From: Nocardiopsis terrae
GTDB taxonomy: Bacteria; Actinomycetota; Actinomycetes; Streptosporangiales; Streptosporangiaceae
Assembly (NCBI RefSeq): GCF_014651695.1
Contig: NZ_BMXJ01000003.1
Span: 647,046 to 711,045 of the forward strand
Direction: 5' to 3'
DNA: 64,000 nt
The notes beneath the pieces were generated by a model that was not told the origin of the DNA, searched no databases, and saw only the letters and a list, made by a program, of their open reading frames with translations. A program made the translations under genes and the position numbers. Shown piece by piece: positions 17,921 to 25,288 of the stretch (positions are counted from its first letter, which is position 1; every line of letters starts with the position of its first letter).

Positions 17921-19644
17921 TGGAGCTCTACGACGTCGTCGAGGCCACGATCCCGCAGCTGCGCGAGGACCTGGAGCGGGGCCGCGTGAGCAGTGAGGCG
18001 CTGGTGCGCAACTACCTGGCGCGGATCGAGGCCTACGACCGGAGCGGGATCGCGCTCAACGCCGTGGTGGTGACGAACCCCGACGCCCTCGCCGAGGCCC
18101 GGGCCTCCGACGAGCGCCGGGCGCGCGGTCGGGTCCTGGGGCCGCTGGACGGGATCCCCTACACCGCCAAGGACAGCTACCAGGCGCGCGGGCTGACGGT
18201 CGCGGGCGGGTCCCCGGCCTTCGAGCACCTGGTGGCCCGGCGCGACTCGTTCACGGTGCAGCGGCTGCGTGAGAACGGGGCCGTGCTGATCGGGCTGACC
18301 AACATGCCGCCGATGGCCAACGGCGGCATGCAGCGCGGTGTGTACGGGCGCGCCGAAAGCCCCTACAACGGGGACTACCTGACCTCGGCCTTCGCCTCGG
18401 GTTCCTCCAACGGCTCGGGCACGGCCACCGCCGCCAGCTTCGCCGCCTTCGGGCTGGCCGAGGAGACCTGGTCGTCCGGGCGTGCGCCCGCCTCCAACAA
18501 CGCGCTCTGCGCCTACACCCCGTCCTGGGGGGTCATCTCCATCCGGGGGAACTGGCCGCTGGTGCCCACCATGGACGTGGTGGTGCCGCACACCCGCACC
18601 ATGACCGACATGCTGGAGCTGCTGGAGGTGCTCGTCGCCGACGACACCGAGACGCGCGGGGACTTCTGGCGCTGCCAGCCGTGGGTCGAGGTCCCGGCGG
18701 CCTCCCGGGTGCGGCCCAAGTCCTTCACCGACCTGGGCGCGGCCGACGCGGACGCGGGACGGCGGGCCCTGGACGGGCTCAGGATCGGCGCCCCGAGGCT
18801 CTACACCGGCCGGGACCCCGAGGCGGGGACCTCGGAGAACCCCGGTATCGGCGGTCCCACCGGGCAGCCGGTGGCCACCCGGCCGAGCGTGCTGCGGCTG
18901 TGGGAGGAGGCCCGGGCCGACCTGGAGGCCTCCGGTGTCTGCGTCCGGGAGACGGATCTGCCGGTGGTGACCAACTACGAGGGAGACCGGCCGGGCGCCC
19001 CCACCATCAGGACGCGGGGGCTGGTCAGCCGGGAGTACCTGGACCGTGAGCTGCTGGACCTGTCCGCCTGGTCCTGGCAGGACTTCCTGCGCGCCAACGG
19101 CGACCCGAAGCTGAACGACCTGGGCCAGGTCGACGGCGCCCGCATCTTCCCGCACGAGCCGGGCACCCTGCCAGACCGCTACGACGGGTTCGACGACGAC
19201 ATCGCCGCCTACCCGGAGTTCGTGCGCCGCGCGGGGGCCCCTTCCTCCCTCACGGAGATCCCGCACCTGGAGGAGGGTGTCCGGGGCCTGGAGCGCACGC
19301 GCCGGGTCGACTTCGAGGACTGGCTGGACGAGCTGGGGCTGGACGCGATCGCCTTCCCGGCGGTCGCCGATGTCGCCCCGGCGGACGCCGACGTGAACCC
19401 CGAGTCCGCCGACGTCGCCTGGCGCAACGGGGTGTGGGTCGCCAACGGGAACCTCGTCTGGCGGCATCTGGGCATCCCCACGGTGACGGTGCCGATGGGC
19501 ACGATGCCCGACACCGGTATGCCGGTGGGGCTGACCTTCGCCGGACGCGCCTACGACGACGCACGGCTGCTGAGGATCGCGGCGGCCTTCGAGGCGACCG
19601 GGCAGCGCCGTCAGGAACCGCCCCGGACGCCGCGCCTGTCCTGA
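17920..19644 (+). CDS. Amidase-signature family hydrolase (possible N-carbamoylputrescine amidase)
   Basis: Amidase-signature enzyme of 574 residues. Catalytic Lys in GIPYTAKDSY (about residue 86), the cis-Ser in GSSNGSG and the nucleophile Ser in EETWSSGRAP, so the Ser-Ser-Lys triad is present although the signature is less glycine-rich than usual. It is coupled by 1 nt to agmatine deiminase. In other bacteria N-carbamoylputrescine is cleaved by AguB, a nitrilase-fold enzyme, and none is seen here. This amidase may take that step; the alternative is hydrolysis of an unrelated amide. Confidence 0.75.
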   Translation: MELYDVVEATIPQLREDLERGRVSSEALVRNYLARIEAYDRSGIALNAVVVTNPDALAEARASDERRARGRVLGPLDGIPYTAKDSYQARGLTVAGGSPAFEHLVARRDSFTVQRLRENGAVLIGLTNMPPMANGGMQRGVYGRAESPYNGDYLTSAFASGSSNGSGTATAASFAAFGLAEETWSSGRAPASNNALCAYTPSWGVISIRGNWPLVPTMDVVVPHTRTMTDMLELLEVLVADDTETRGDFWRCQPWVEVPAASRVRPKSFTDLGAADADAGRRALDGLRIGAPRLYTGRDPEAGTSENPGIGGPTGQPVATRPSVLRLWEEARADLEASGVCVRETDLPVVTNYEGDRPGAPTIRTRGLVSREYLDRELLDLSAWSWQDFLRANGDPKLNDLGQVDGARIFPHEPGTLPDRYDGFDDDIAAYPEFVRRAGAPSSLTEIPHLEEGVRGLERTRRVDFEDWLDELGLDAIAFPAVADVAPADADVNPESADVAWRNGVWVANGNLVWRHLGIPTVTVPMGTMPDTGMPVGLTFAGRAYDDARLLRIAAAFEATGQRRQEPPRTPRLS

Positions 19645-19852
19645 GGGGCCGGGACGGTCGGAGGGCTCGGGGTGATCTGAGGCCCGCGCTGGTCTGGGAG
19701 CCGGGGAGGGCGTCTGTTTCGGCCGCGCCGGGGGCAGTGCCCTCGGCGCGGCCTCAGCGTGCCCGCCTCGGTGGCGTGTAGCGCTCCCGGGCGGGCCCGT
19801 CGGAGCGGAAGGTGTGGAGCCGTTCGGGTTCCTCCTGCGGGGAGCGGCGGGG

Positions 19853-20176
19853 CTACCGCTCCGGGCAGGGATCCAGCAGTACGAGCAGGCTCCCGGAGTC
19901 GGCGGCCTCGGTCAGGCCCCGGGCGTCGGCGACCCAGTAGGACTGGGTGCTCTCACCGAACCAGATGAGCCGGTGCGGGTTGCGGGCCTGCAGAGCGGCG
20001 GCACGCAGGTGTTCGCGGGCGAACTCGCGGCGGTGGCCGCCCAGGAGGGGCAGGTGGCGGGCGCGCAGGAGGCGACAGGTCCGGTGGGCGCAGGTGTCAC
20101 AGGCCGGTCCGGACTGGGCGGGTTCGCGAAGCGAAACCCGTGCGGCACTCCGGGGTTCGGGGATAGGGTTCGTCAT
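19853..20176 (-). CDS. Small protein of unknown function next to WhiJ-like module
   Basis: Not recognised. A 107-residue basic protein, with a cysteine cluster CDTCAHRTC at about 26-34 that could hold a metal, then arginine/leucine-rich helices and a more regular C-terminal half (LIWFGESTQSYWVADARGL). The start at 20176 has AGGA at a sensible distance. It is transcribed in the same direction as the ATP-binding protein upstream, about 100 nt after it, and probably belongs to that unit. Confidence 0.5.
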   Translation of the reverse strand: MTNPIPEPRSAARVSLREPAQSGPACDTCAHRTCRLLRARHLPLLGGHRREFAREHLRAAALQARNPHRLIWFGESTQSYWVADARGLTEAADSGSLLVLLDPCPER

Positions 20177-20278
20177 TGATCCTGCTTTCTTCTTATTCTG
20201 GGATGTTGGATTTCGGGATCGGGGCCCGGAAAGCGTTGCAGCGCCTTCCGGGCCCGTTCTGGTTCTCGGGAAATGGTC

Positions 20279-20746
20279 TCACCGGTCGGTGAGATCCAGA
20301 ACGACCTGAACGGTCAGTTCGCGAATACGGTGCCCGTCCCAGGACCAGGAGAAGTCCCAGTACACGGAAAGCCGTTCGACGAGGGCCAGGCCGCACCCGC
20401 CTGCCTGCCTCTCCAACCTGGGGTAGTCGATACCGGACCCGCGCAGGGGGCCGTTGTCGGTGACGTAGAGGTGCGGCAGCAGAGGCCGGGCCCGGTCCAG
20501 CACGACACGGACGGTGCCGCCGGGGCTCCCGGAACGGCTGTGCCGGTGGGCGTTGTCGACCAGGGCGCGGGCGACCTGGATCAACGGTCGGGCGTGCCCG
20601 GGCAGGACACTGCGGCACCAGCCGATCAGGGGTGCGTACTCGCAGGTATGGCCCAGGAGGATGCCGTGCTGGTGGGGGCTGTCGAGCCGGAGCCGTCGGG
20701 GGTAGGACCGCTCTGGCACCGCCTGTCGTGCGGGGATATCCTGCAT
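20279..20746 (-). CDS. HATPase-type ATP-binding protein (anti-sigma/AbaA-like)
   Basis: A 155-residue GHKL ATPase domain of the RsbW-like serine-kinase type. N-box LIQVARALVDNAHRHS, the G1 box VTDNGP and the G2 box GGCGLALVERL are all present. I chose ATG at 20746 because GAGGTGA precedes it; the GTG 33 nt upstream has no ribosome site. It is divergent from an XRE regulator followed by a DUF397 gene, the arrangement of WhiJ/AbaA-type modules in streptomycetes. A regulatory role in development is inferred from that. Confidence 0.78.
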   Translation of the reverse strand: MQDIPARQAVPERSYPRRLRLDSPHQHGILLGHTCEYAPLIGWCRSVLPGHARPLIQVARALVDNAHRHSRSGSPGGTVRVVLDRARPLLPHLYVTDNGPLRGSGIDYPRLERQAGGCGLALVERLSVYWDFSWSWDGHRIRELTVQVVLDLTDR

Positions 20747-21050
20747 TCGTCTCACCTCGGGGGTTTCGGGGTGGGCCACAGCCCCGGTTCGGCCGCCTTC
20801 GACTTCGGCCCCGGGGCTCCCTGTTTTCCGGAACGCCCCTTAAGGGCGTTACGCACCTTGCTGTGCAGAGGAATCCATATTTCACTCTGGCTTCTCCGTA
20901 GGCACACCATCCCCCAGCGAAACCAGCTCTTCAATAGAGTTCGCAGGATGGCAAACAGATTGCAGATGTGGTGAAAAAGATCGCCCGCTCGGAGAACTAC
21001 TTGTGTAACCTGTGAATCGACGGCGAAATCAGGTAGTGGGGAGCCCTGCG
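20747..21050. other. 304-nt divergent control region of the WhiJ-like module
   Basis: Less GC-rich than the flanks. It holds a short inverted repeat AACGCCC/GGGCGTT at 20832-20850 and must contain the promoters of both the ATP-binding protein and the XRE regulator. I could not place -35/-10 pairs with confidence. No gene was seen. Confidence 0.4.
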
Positions 21051-21872
21051 GTGGTTCGGCACATCGACCCGGCCTGGAGGACCTTCGGGCGCAGCATGCG
21101 CGGTTTTCGGGACAGCCTTGGCCTCAGACAGGCAGACGTCGCCGACGCGATCGGAGTGGTCATCAGCCACTACTCCTCGTGGGAGACCGGGAAGCGCCGA
21201 CCGGACCCGAAGTACGTGAACCATCTGGACGAGGAACTCCAGGCGAGCGGACGACTCGTGGAAGCCTGGGAGAAGGCGAATCGGCAAGTACAGACCCCCA
21301 TGAGGTTTGCCGAACTTCCCGACCTGGAAGCAGCCTCCACCCAGATTCGGGAGTATCAGCCCCTGGTGTTTCCCGGCCTCATCCAAACCGCCGAGTACGC
21401 TCGCGCGGTGTTCGAGGACACCTTCCCGGGGATGAGCGCTGACAGGGTTGACCAGTTGGTGCGAGCCAGAATGGACCGACAGGAAATCCTTGACCGAGAT
21501 CCGCGGCCCCTGATCATCCTTCTCATCACGGAGGGGGTCCTGCACCAACAAGTCGGTGGGCGAGGACTCGCCCTCCTGCGTGACCAGCGTCGGAGGCTAC
21601 TGGCTGATGCGGAGGCCGGTAGGGTACGTGCGCAGATCATTCCCCGAGACACCGGCCGCCACTACGGCAACGGTGGCGCGTTCCGGCTGTACACCTTCGC
21701 CGGAGAACCCCCTGTGGCCTCGGCGGAGTACATGACCGGGGAGATCGTCATCAGCGACCCTGAACGCCATCAGGAATGTCTGACCAGCTTCGGGCTCCTC
21801 CAGGGCGAAGCTCTGCCCGAGGCAGCCACCCTCAAGATGTTGCAGGAAATGGTGAACGACAATGGCAACTGA
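21051..21872 (+). CDS. XRE-family regulator with DUF5753 (WhiJ/Scr1-like)
   Basis: A 273-residue DNA-binding protein: Cro/C1-type HTH at about residues 8-65 (RDSLGLRQADVADAIGV, then SHYSSWETGKRRPD), followed by the DUF5753 domain with its typical IREYQPLVFPGLIQTAEYAR and ITEGVLHQQVGG. The GTG at 21051 is preferred because GGGGAG lies 7 nt before it and the protein then opens VVRHIDPAW, like relatives; a GTG at 21012 is possible. It overlaps the DUF397 gene by 11 nt. Such pairs control differentiation or act toxin-antitoxin-like; here function is inference. Confidence 0.85.
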   Translation: MVRHIDPAWRTFGRSMRGFRDSLGLRQADVADAIGVVISHYSSWETGKRRPDPKYVNHLDEELQASGRLVEAWEKANRQVQTPMRFAELPDLEAASTQIREYQPLVFPGLIQTAEYARAVFEDTFPGMSADRVDQLVRARMDRQEILDRDPRPLIILLITEGVLHQQVGGRGLALLRDQRRRLLADAEAGRVRAQIIPRDTGRHYGNGGAFRLYTFAGEPPVASAEYMTGEIVISDPERHQECLTSFGLLQGEALPEAATLKMLQEMVNDNGN

Positions 21873-22041
21873 ACACCTCTGGCACAAGTCCTCCTACAGC
21901 GGTGGTAGCGGCAGCTGCGTGGAGGTGGCGGAAGGATCGGATACCCGGGTCAGGGACACCCAGAACCGCGAATCCGGGCACCTCACCTTCGCGAGTGCCG
22001 AATGGACTGCTCTCCTGAGCACGGTGGCTTCCACCGAGTAG
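21862..22041 (+). CDS. DUF397 small protein
   Basis: Short gene of 59 residues. It opens MATEHLWHKSSYSGG, then GSCVEVAE, and has VRDTQNRESGHLTF and SAEWTALL, the complete DUF397 pattern (W-x-KSSYS, CVEVA, VRDS-like, F...W..F/L). Its ATG lies inside the end of the XRE gene, so the two are coupled. Partners of XRE-DUF5753 regulators, with a probable antagonist or co-factor role. Confidence 0.88.
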   Translation: MATEHLWHKSSYSGGSGSCVEVAEGSDTRVRDTQNRESGHLTFASAEWTALLSTVASTE

Positions 22042-22150
22042 CCACAGCACGAACCGGTCCCTTGCCAGAACTGTCGGCGAGGGACCGGTGGCGTTTCAGG
22101 TTGCTGGGCGACACCTTGTCTGTTCGGCCCCGAGTGCACTCATAGGCCCC

Positions 22151-22665
22151 GGTTCTTCCCGCATGCACGGGGCTCACGCCTGGGCGCGGATCGTGGTGAC
22201 CGTCTGCCCCGGCCCATCCCCGCATGCGCGGGGCTCACGTCCAGCCTGGCCTCGGCCAGTTCCAGGGCGACGGTCCATCCCCGCGTGCGCGGGGCTCACG
22301 GCCCTGGCCGGGCTCCGCCGCCTGGAGGTGGCGGTCCATCCCCGCGTGCGCGGGGCTCACTTCCGCACTGAGGACGCCTTCACCCGCAACGACGGTCCAT
22401 CCCCGCGTGCGCGGGGCTCACCGACGAGCAGCCGCCAGCCCCTGCGTGAAGGGCGGTCCATCCCCGCGTGCGCGGGGCTCACACCACCACGGCCGCACCG
22501 ATGTAGACATAGGTCGGTCCATCCCCGCGTGCGCGGGGCTCACCGCGGGTCCGCGGAGAAGGTGTACCCGCCGTACGGTCCATCCCCGCGTGCGCGGGGC
22601 TCACGGAGTGTCATCACTCCGCTCTCGGAAAGCTCCAGGTCCATCCCCGCGTGCGCGGGGCTCAC
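22151..22665 (-). CRISPR. Type I-E CRISPR array, 9 repeats and 8 spacers, no cas genes in window
   Basis: Nine repeats start at 22151, 22211, 22272, 22333, 22394, 22455, 22516, 22577 and 22638. Read on the plus strand each is 28 nt, beginning GGTCCATCC and ending GGGGCTCAC around the hairpin core CCCCGCGTGCGCGGGG; all eight spacers are 33 nt by that frame. On the minus strand the unit reads GTGAGCCCCGCGC... and ends ...GATGGACCG, the normal I-E orientation (29-nt repeat, 32-nt spacer). The two leftmost repeats are degenerate (the first has a deletion and several changes), marking the trailer, so the leader should be to the right and transcription leftward. Confidence 0.95.
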
Positions 22666-22800
22666 AGTTAATGACCTGCGACAACACAAGCCGTTATCTC
22701 CCCGCAACAAAGGTACGAGCTGGCTCGCGCCCAGCCATCATGACACGACCCGGACGAGTTCCGAGAAGCCCAGAACCACCGCATCCGCAACCTGGGACGA
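22666..22800 (-). promoter_or_regulatory. Probable CRISPR leader side
   Basis: Placed by array polarity: perfect repeats are on this side and degenerate ones on the other. The first 50 nt are richer in A and T than the array (AGTTAATGACC, GTTATCTCC). No conserved leader motif was recognised, and it runs into the promoter of the TetR gene. Confidence 0.4.
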
Positions 22801-22811
22801 ACTCAACTCGC

Positions 22812-22854
22812 TTGCCATCCACGCAGCCCTAGATAGAATGAACACATGTTCATT
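22812..22854 (+). promoter_or_regulatory. Promoter and autoregulatory operator of the TetR-GNAT operon
   Basis: TTGCCA at 22812-22817, 16-nt spacer, TAGAAT at 22834-22839. The palindrome AATGAACACATGTTCATT (22837-22854; 8-bp arms around CA) overlaps the -10 and the start point. It is a classic TetR-family operator, only 25 nt before the regulator's start codon, so it is almost certainly autoregulatory. Confidence 0.7.
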
Positions 22855-22878
22855 CAAAAAACGGGAGGCTGACGATCG

Positions 22879-23505
22879 ATGCCACGGACTCCGGAACAGC
22901 ACGAGGCGATGCGTGCCGCCACCCGGGAGCGGGTGCGCTCGGCGGCGGTGCGGCTGTTCGCACGCCACGGGTACGCGGCGGTGAACATGCGCCGGATCGC
23001 AGCGGAGGCCGGTATCAGCACCGGATCGATCTACCGCCACTTCGCCACCAAGGAGGAACTCTTCGGCGACCTGGTCACGGCGGCAGCTGCCGGTCTGCGG
23101 GCGACAGCCGAACGGTTCCGTGACTCGGATGCCCCCGTGGAGTCACTGCGGGAGTTCACCGGGGAGTTCCTGGCAGACCTGCGGGGCGAGGGGGACTTCG
23201 TCGACTTCTTCCTGCTCATGCACCAGGCCTTCACCCAGGGGGTCAGCGCGGGACCGGAAGCCCCGCCCGCCGTCCGCGAACTGGTCGAACGGAACACGGA
23301 ACTGCTCAGGGCGACCGTGCGGCTGATCGGACTCGGCCAGGAACAGGGGGCCCTGCGCCCCGGACCGCCCGAGGAACTGGCGACCTGCTTCTTCGCGGTG
23401 TTCGACGGTTTGGTGACGATGCGCTCCGCATTGGGCGAGGAGGGCACCGTGCCGACCGTGTCCACCGTGATGGGGCTTCTGCTCAAGGAGGGCGGCGATG
23501 TCTGA
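22879..23505 (+). CDS. TetR-family transcriptional regulator
   Basis: Regulator of 208 residues. HTH region ALRLFARHGYAAVNMRRIA-like (VRLFARHGYAAVNMRRIAAE) followed by GISTGSIYRHFATKEELF, about residues 20-60. GGGAGG precedes the ATG at 22879. The last 8 nt overlap the acetyltransferase gene, so the regulator and enzyme form one operon controlled by the operator over its own promoter. The C-terminal domain has a TetR_C_AcrR-like hydrophobic pattern, fitting a small-molecule sensor. Confidence 0.87.
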   Translation: MPRTPEQHEAMRAATRERVRSAAVRLFARHGYAAVNMRRIAAEAGISTGSIYRHFATKEELFGDLVTAAAAGLRATAERFRDSDAPVESLREFTGEFLADLRGEGDFVDFFLLMHQAFTQGVSAGPEAPPAVRELVERNTELLRATVRLIGLGQEQGALRPGPPEELATCFFAVFDGLVTMRSALGEEGTVPTVSTVMGLLLKEGGDV

Positions 23506-24106
23506 GGAGACGGTGATGATCGAGGTCCGGCGCGGCGACGAACTGGGCGAGGAATACCGGCACGGGATCGCGGAGGTGTTCGTCGACGGGTTCGGCGAGG
23601 ACCTGGCCTACTTCGCGAAAGACCCGGAGCGGCTCGTCACGGCCATCGAGCACATGCTGGTGCTGGAACGGTTCCACGTGGCACTGATCGACGGGCGGCC
23701 GGCGGCGCTGGCCAGCCTCACCGAAGGCGGCCAGGAAGCCATCGACCACGACGCCCGGACTCTGCGCGAACACCTCGGGCTGGCCAGGGGGACCATCGCG
23801 GACCGGGTGTTCCGCAGGCACTTCCAGGGGAACGGCCCCGCGCCACAGGCGGGCCGGGCCGAGATCGGCTTCGTCGCCAGCTCCCGGCGGTTCCGCGGCC
23901 GGGGTGCGGCGAAGGCCGTGCTGAACCACATCCTCGACCTCCCCGGGTACGACGAGTACACGTTGGAGGACGTCAAGGACGACAACGAGGCCGCACTCGG
24001 TCTCTACGAGCGCCTCGGTTTCCGGGAGTACAGGCGCCGCCGGGTCAACCACACCAGGTGGAGCGGTTTCCACGCCTACGTGTCGATGAAGCTCACCCAG
24101 GACTGA
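23498..24106 (+). CDS. GNAT-family N-acetyltransferase
   Basis: Acetyltransferase of 202 residues. The acetyl-CoA loop is FRGRGAAKAVL (R/Q-x-x-G-x-G/A type) at about 130-140, followed by the family's C-terminal NEAALGLYERLGF. The strand before the loop is AEIGFVASSRRF. It overlaps its regulator by 8 nt. The TetR partner suggests it modifies the compound that the regulator senses, perhaps an antibiotic or amine; this is inference. Confidence 0.83.
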   Translation: MSEETVMIEVRRGDELGEEYRHGIAEVFVDGFGEDLAYFAKDPERLVTAIEHMLVLERFHVALIDGRPAALASLTEGGQEAIDHDARTLREHLGLARGTIADRVFRRHFQGNGPAPQAGRAEIGFVASSRRFRGRGAAKAVLNHILDLPGYDEYTLEDVKDDNEAALGLYERLGFREYRRRRVNHTRWSGFHAYVSMKLTQD

Positions 24107-24453
24107 ACGGAGCCCCCGACGCTGCTTCCGGGCCCCGCCCCCGGTACCGGTCGGAGACTCTCAGCCGCTCCCCGAAGGACAGGCCGGGTGCGGTGCGCAA
24201 GTCCCCGGCACTCCTCGACCCGGGTTGCCGGGGACCGGGCAGAACAGCTAGGTGTCAAGGCCCCTGCACTCGGCCCGGTCTCGCCAGTTCTCATCAGCCA
24301 CGCGCGGAAACACCAGGCGGATGGGGCACGCGTGCGGTGGTACCTCTCCGGCGCTTGGTGGGGTCTTCCTGAACACGGAAGCGCCCCGGGCCGGTGCTGG
24401 GCCCGGGAGCCGTTCCCGGCTTGGGGGAGAGCGGCCGGTGGCATCATCGGGGC
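24107..24453. other. 347-nt intergenic stretch
   Basis: No gene, repeat or clear promoter was seen. Open frames on both strands have no ribosome sites and read as low-complexity GC text. Confidence 0.4.
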
Positions 24454-24877
24454 ATGAGCGACAAGGACAAGGACTACGTACTGGACCTGTGCGACGAGGT
24501 CCTCGGCCATCCCTGCGAACGCCGGTACACGTTCGACTGGCTTGCGGGGCGACCCGCCCGCGCCGGGCCGCGAGGGTCGGAAGCTGCCCGCCATCGGTGG
24601 CTACTGGCCGGACCTGCGGCTGGTCGTGGAGTACCGGGGACCGCACTACGACCGGCCGGAACGGCACTACGCCAACCGGGCCACGGTCAGCGGTGTGGAG
24701 CGCGACGAGCAGCGGGTGATCTACGCCGCCCAACGCGACGAGCTGATCCCGCAGCACGGCCTGCGGCTGGTGGTGATCCGCTCCGCCGACCTGGACGCCG
24801 ACGCCCGGGGCCGGTTGCACCGCAACCGGGCATCCGACCTGGAAGCGGTGCGGAGGTTCCTTCATGGCCACCTTTGA
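24454..24877 (+). pseudogene. Frameshifted nuclease-like gene (Vsr/DUF559-like fold candidate)
   Basis: The N-terminus is read from ATG 24454 (SDKDKDYVLDLCDEVLGHP ... TFDWL). At about 24540-24548 the text DWL needs to continue RGDP but one extra G in CTTGCGGGGCGACC shifts the frame; the rest continues in the next frame as LPAIGGYWPDLRLVVEYRG to the stop at 24877. PDLRLVVEYRG followed by EQR and GLRLVVIR recalls PD-(D/E)XK enzymes of the Vsr/DUF559 type. Intact relatives of about 140 residues seem common in actinobacteria next to the same small downstream gene. Could be a true mutation or a sequencing error. Confidence 0.55.
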
Positions 24878-25124
24878 CAGCGTCTGGCGCAGGATCGAAG
24901 CGTGCTCGGGACAGGTGTTCCACACCAAGACCGGTGTCCCGTTCAGCTACGCCGTCCGGCACGGGCAGGTCCACCTCAACAACACCAAACGCATCATTCC
25001 CCGCAGTGACTTCGTCAAGGCGCATGCGCTCATGCCGTTGAACGGCCCTGGGCGGATCAGCAATCTCGTCCAGGGATCGGCGTACGTCTTCGGCGTTCTT
25101 ACTGACCGGCGCATCGGACCCTGA
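24864..25124 (+). CDS. Small conserved partner of the nuclease-like gene
   Basis: An 86-residue protein opening MATFDSVWRRIEACSGQVF, a text I associate with a widespread actinobacterial family of unknown function whose members sit directly after the nuclease-like gene. GGAGG lies 7 nt before ATG 24864, which is inside the last 14 nt of that gene, so the two are coupled. Middle region FSYAVRHGQVHLNNTKR and IIPRSDF suggests a small beta-rich DNA- or RNA-contacting fold. No function can be assigned. Confidence 0.65.
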   Translation: MATFDSVWRRIEACSGQVFHTKTGVPFSYAVRHGQVHLNNTKRIIPRSDFVKAHALMPLNGPGRISNLVQGSAYVFGVLTDRRIGP

Positions 25125-25288
25125 TCCGGCCTCTCTGGATGCCCACGCGCCCCGCCCTGTCGGTTAGGCTTCTCGACCCCGCACAGCCGATGACCCGGCA
25201 GACATCCCCTGACCACGAGGAGGACAACCGTGGAACCTCTGCTTCCCCGGCATGCTGAGACCGAGCACAACCGGAGAGGAACACGGGC

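Noticed and set aside
22088..22984. Long plus-strand open frames through the CRISPR array (e.g. 298 and 202 residues)
   Set aside because: The translation is a periodic readout of the repeats (PSPRARGS and VHPRVRGAH); repeat plus spacer gives a regular frame without a start or ribosome site.
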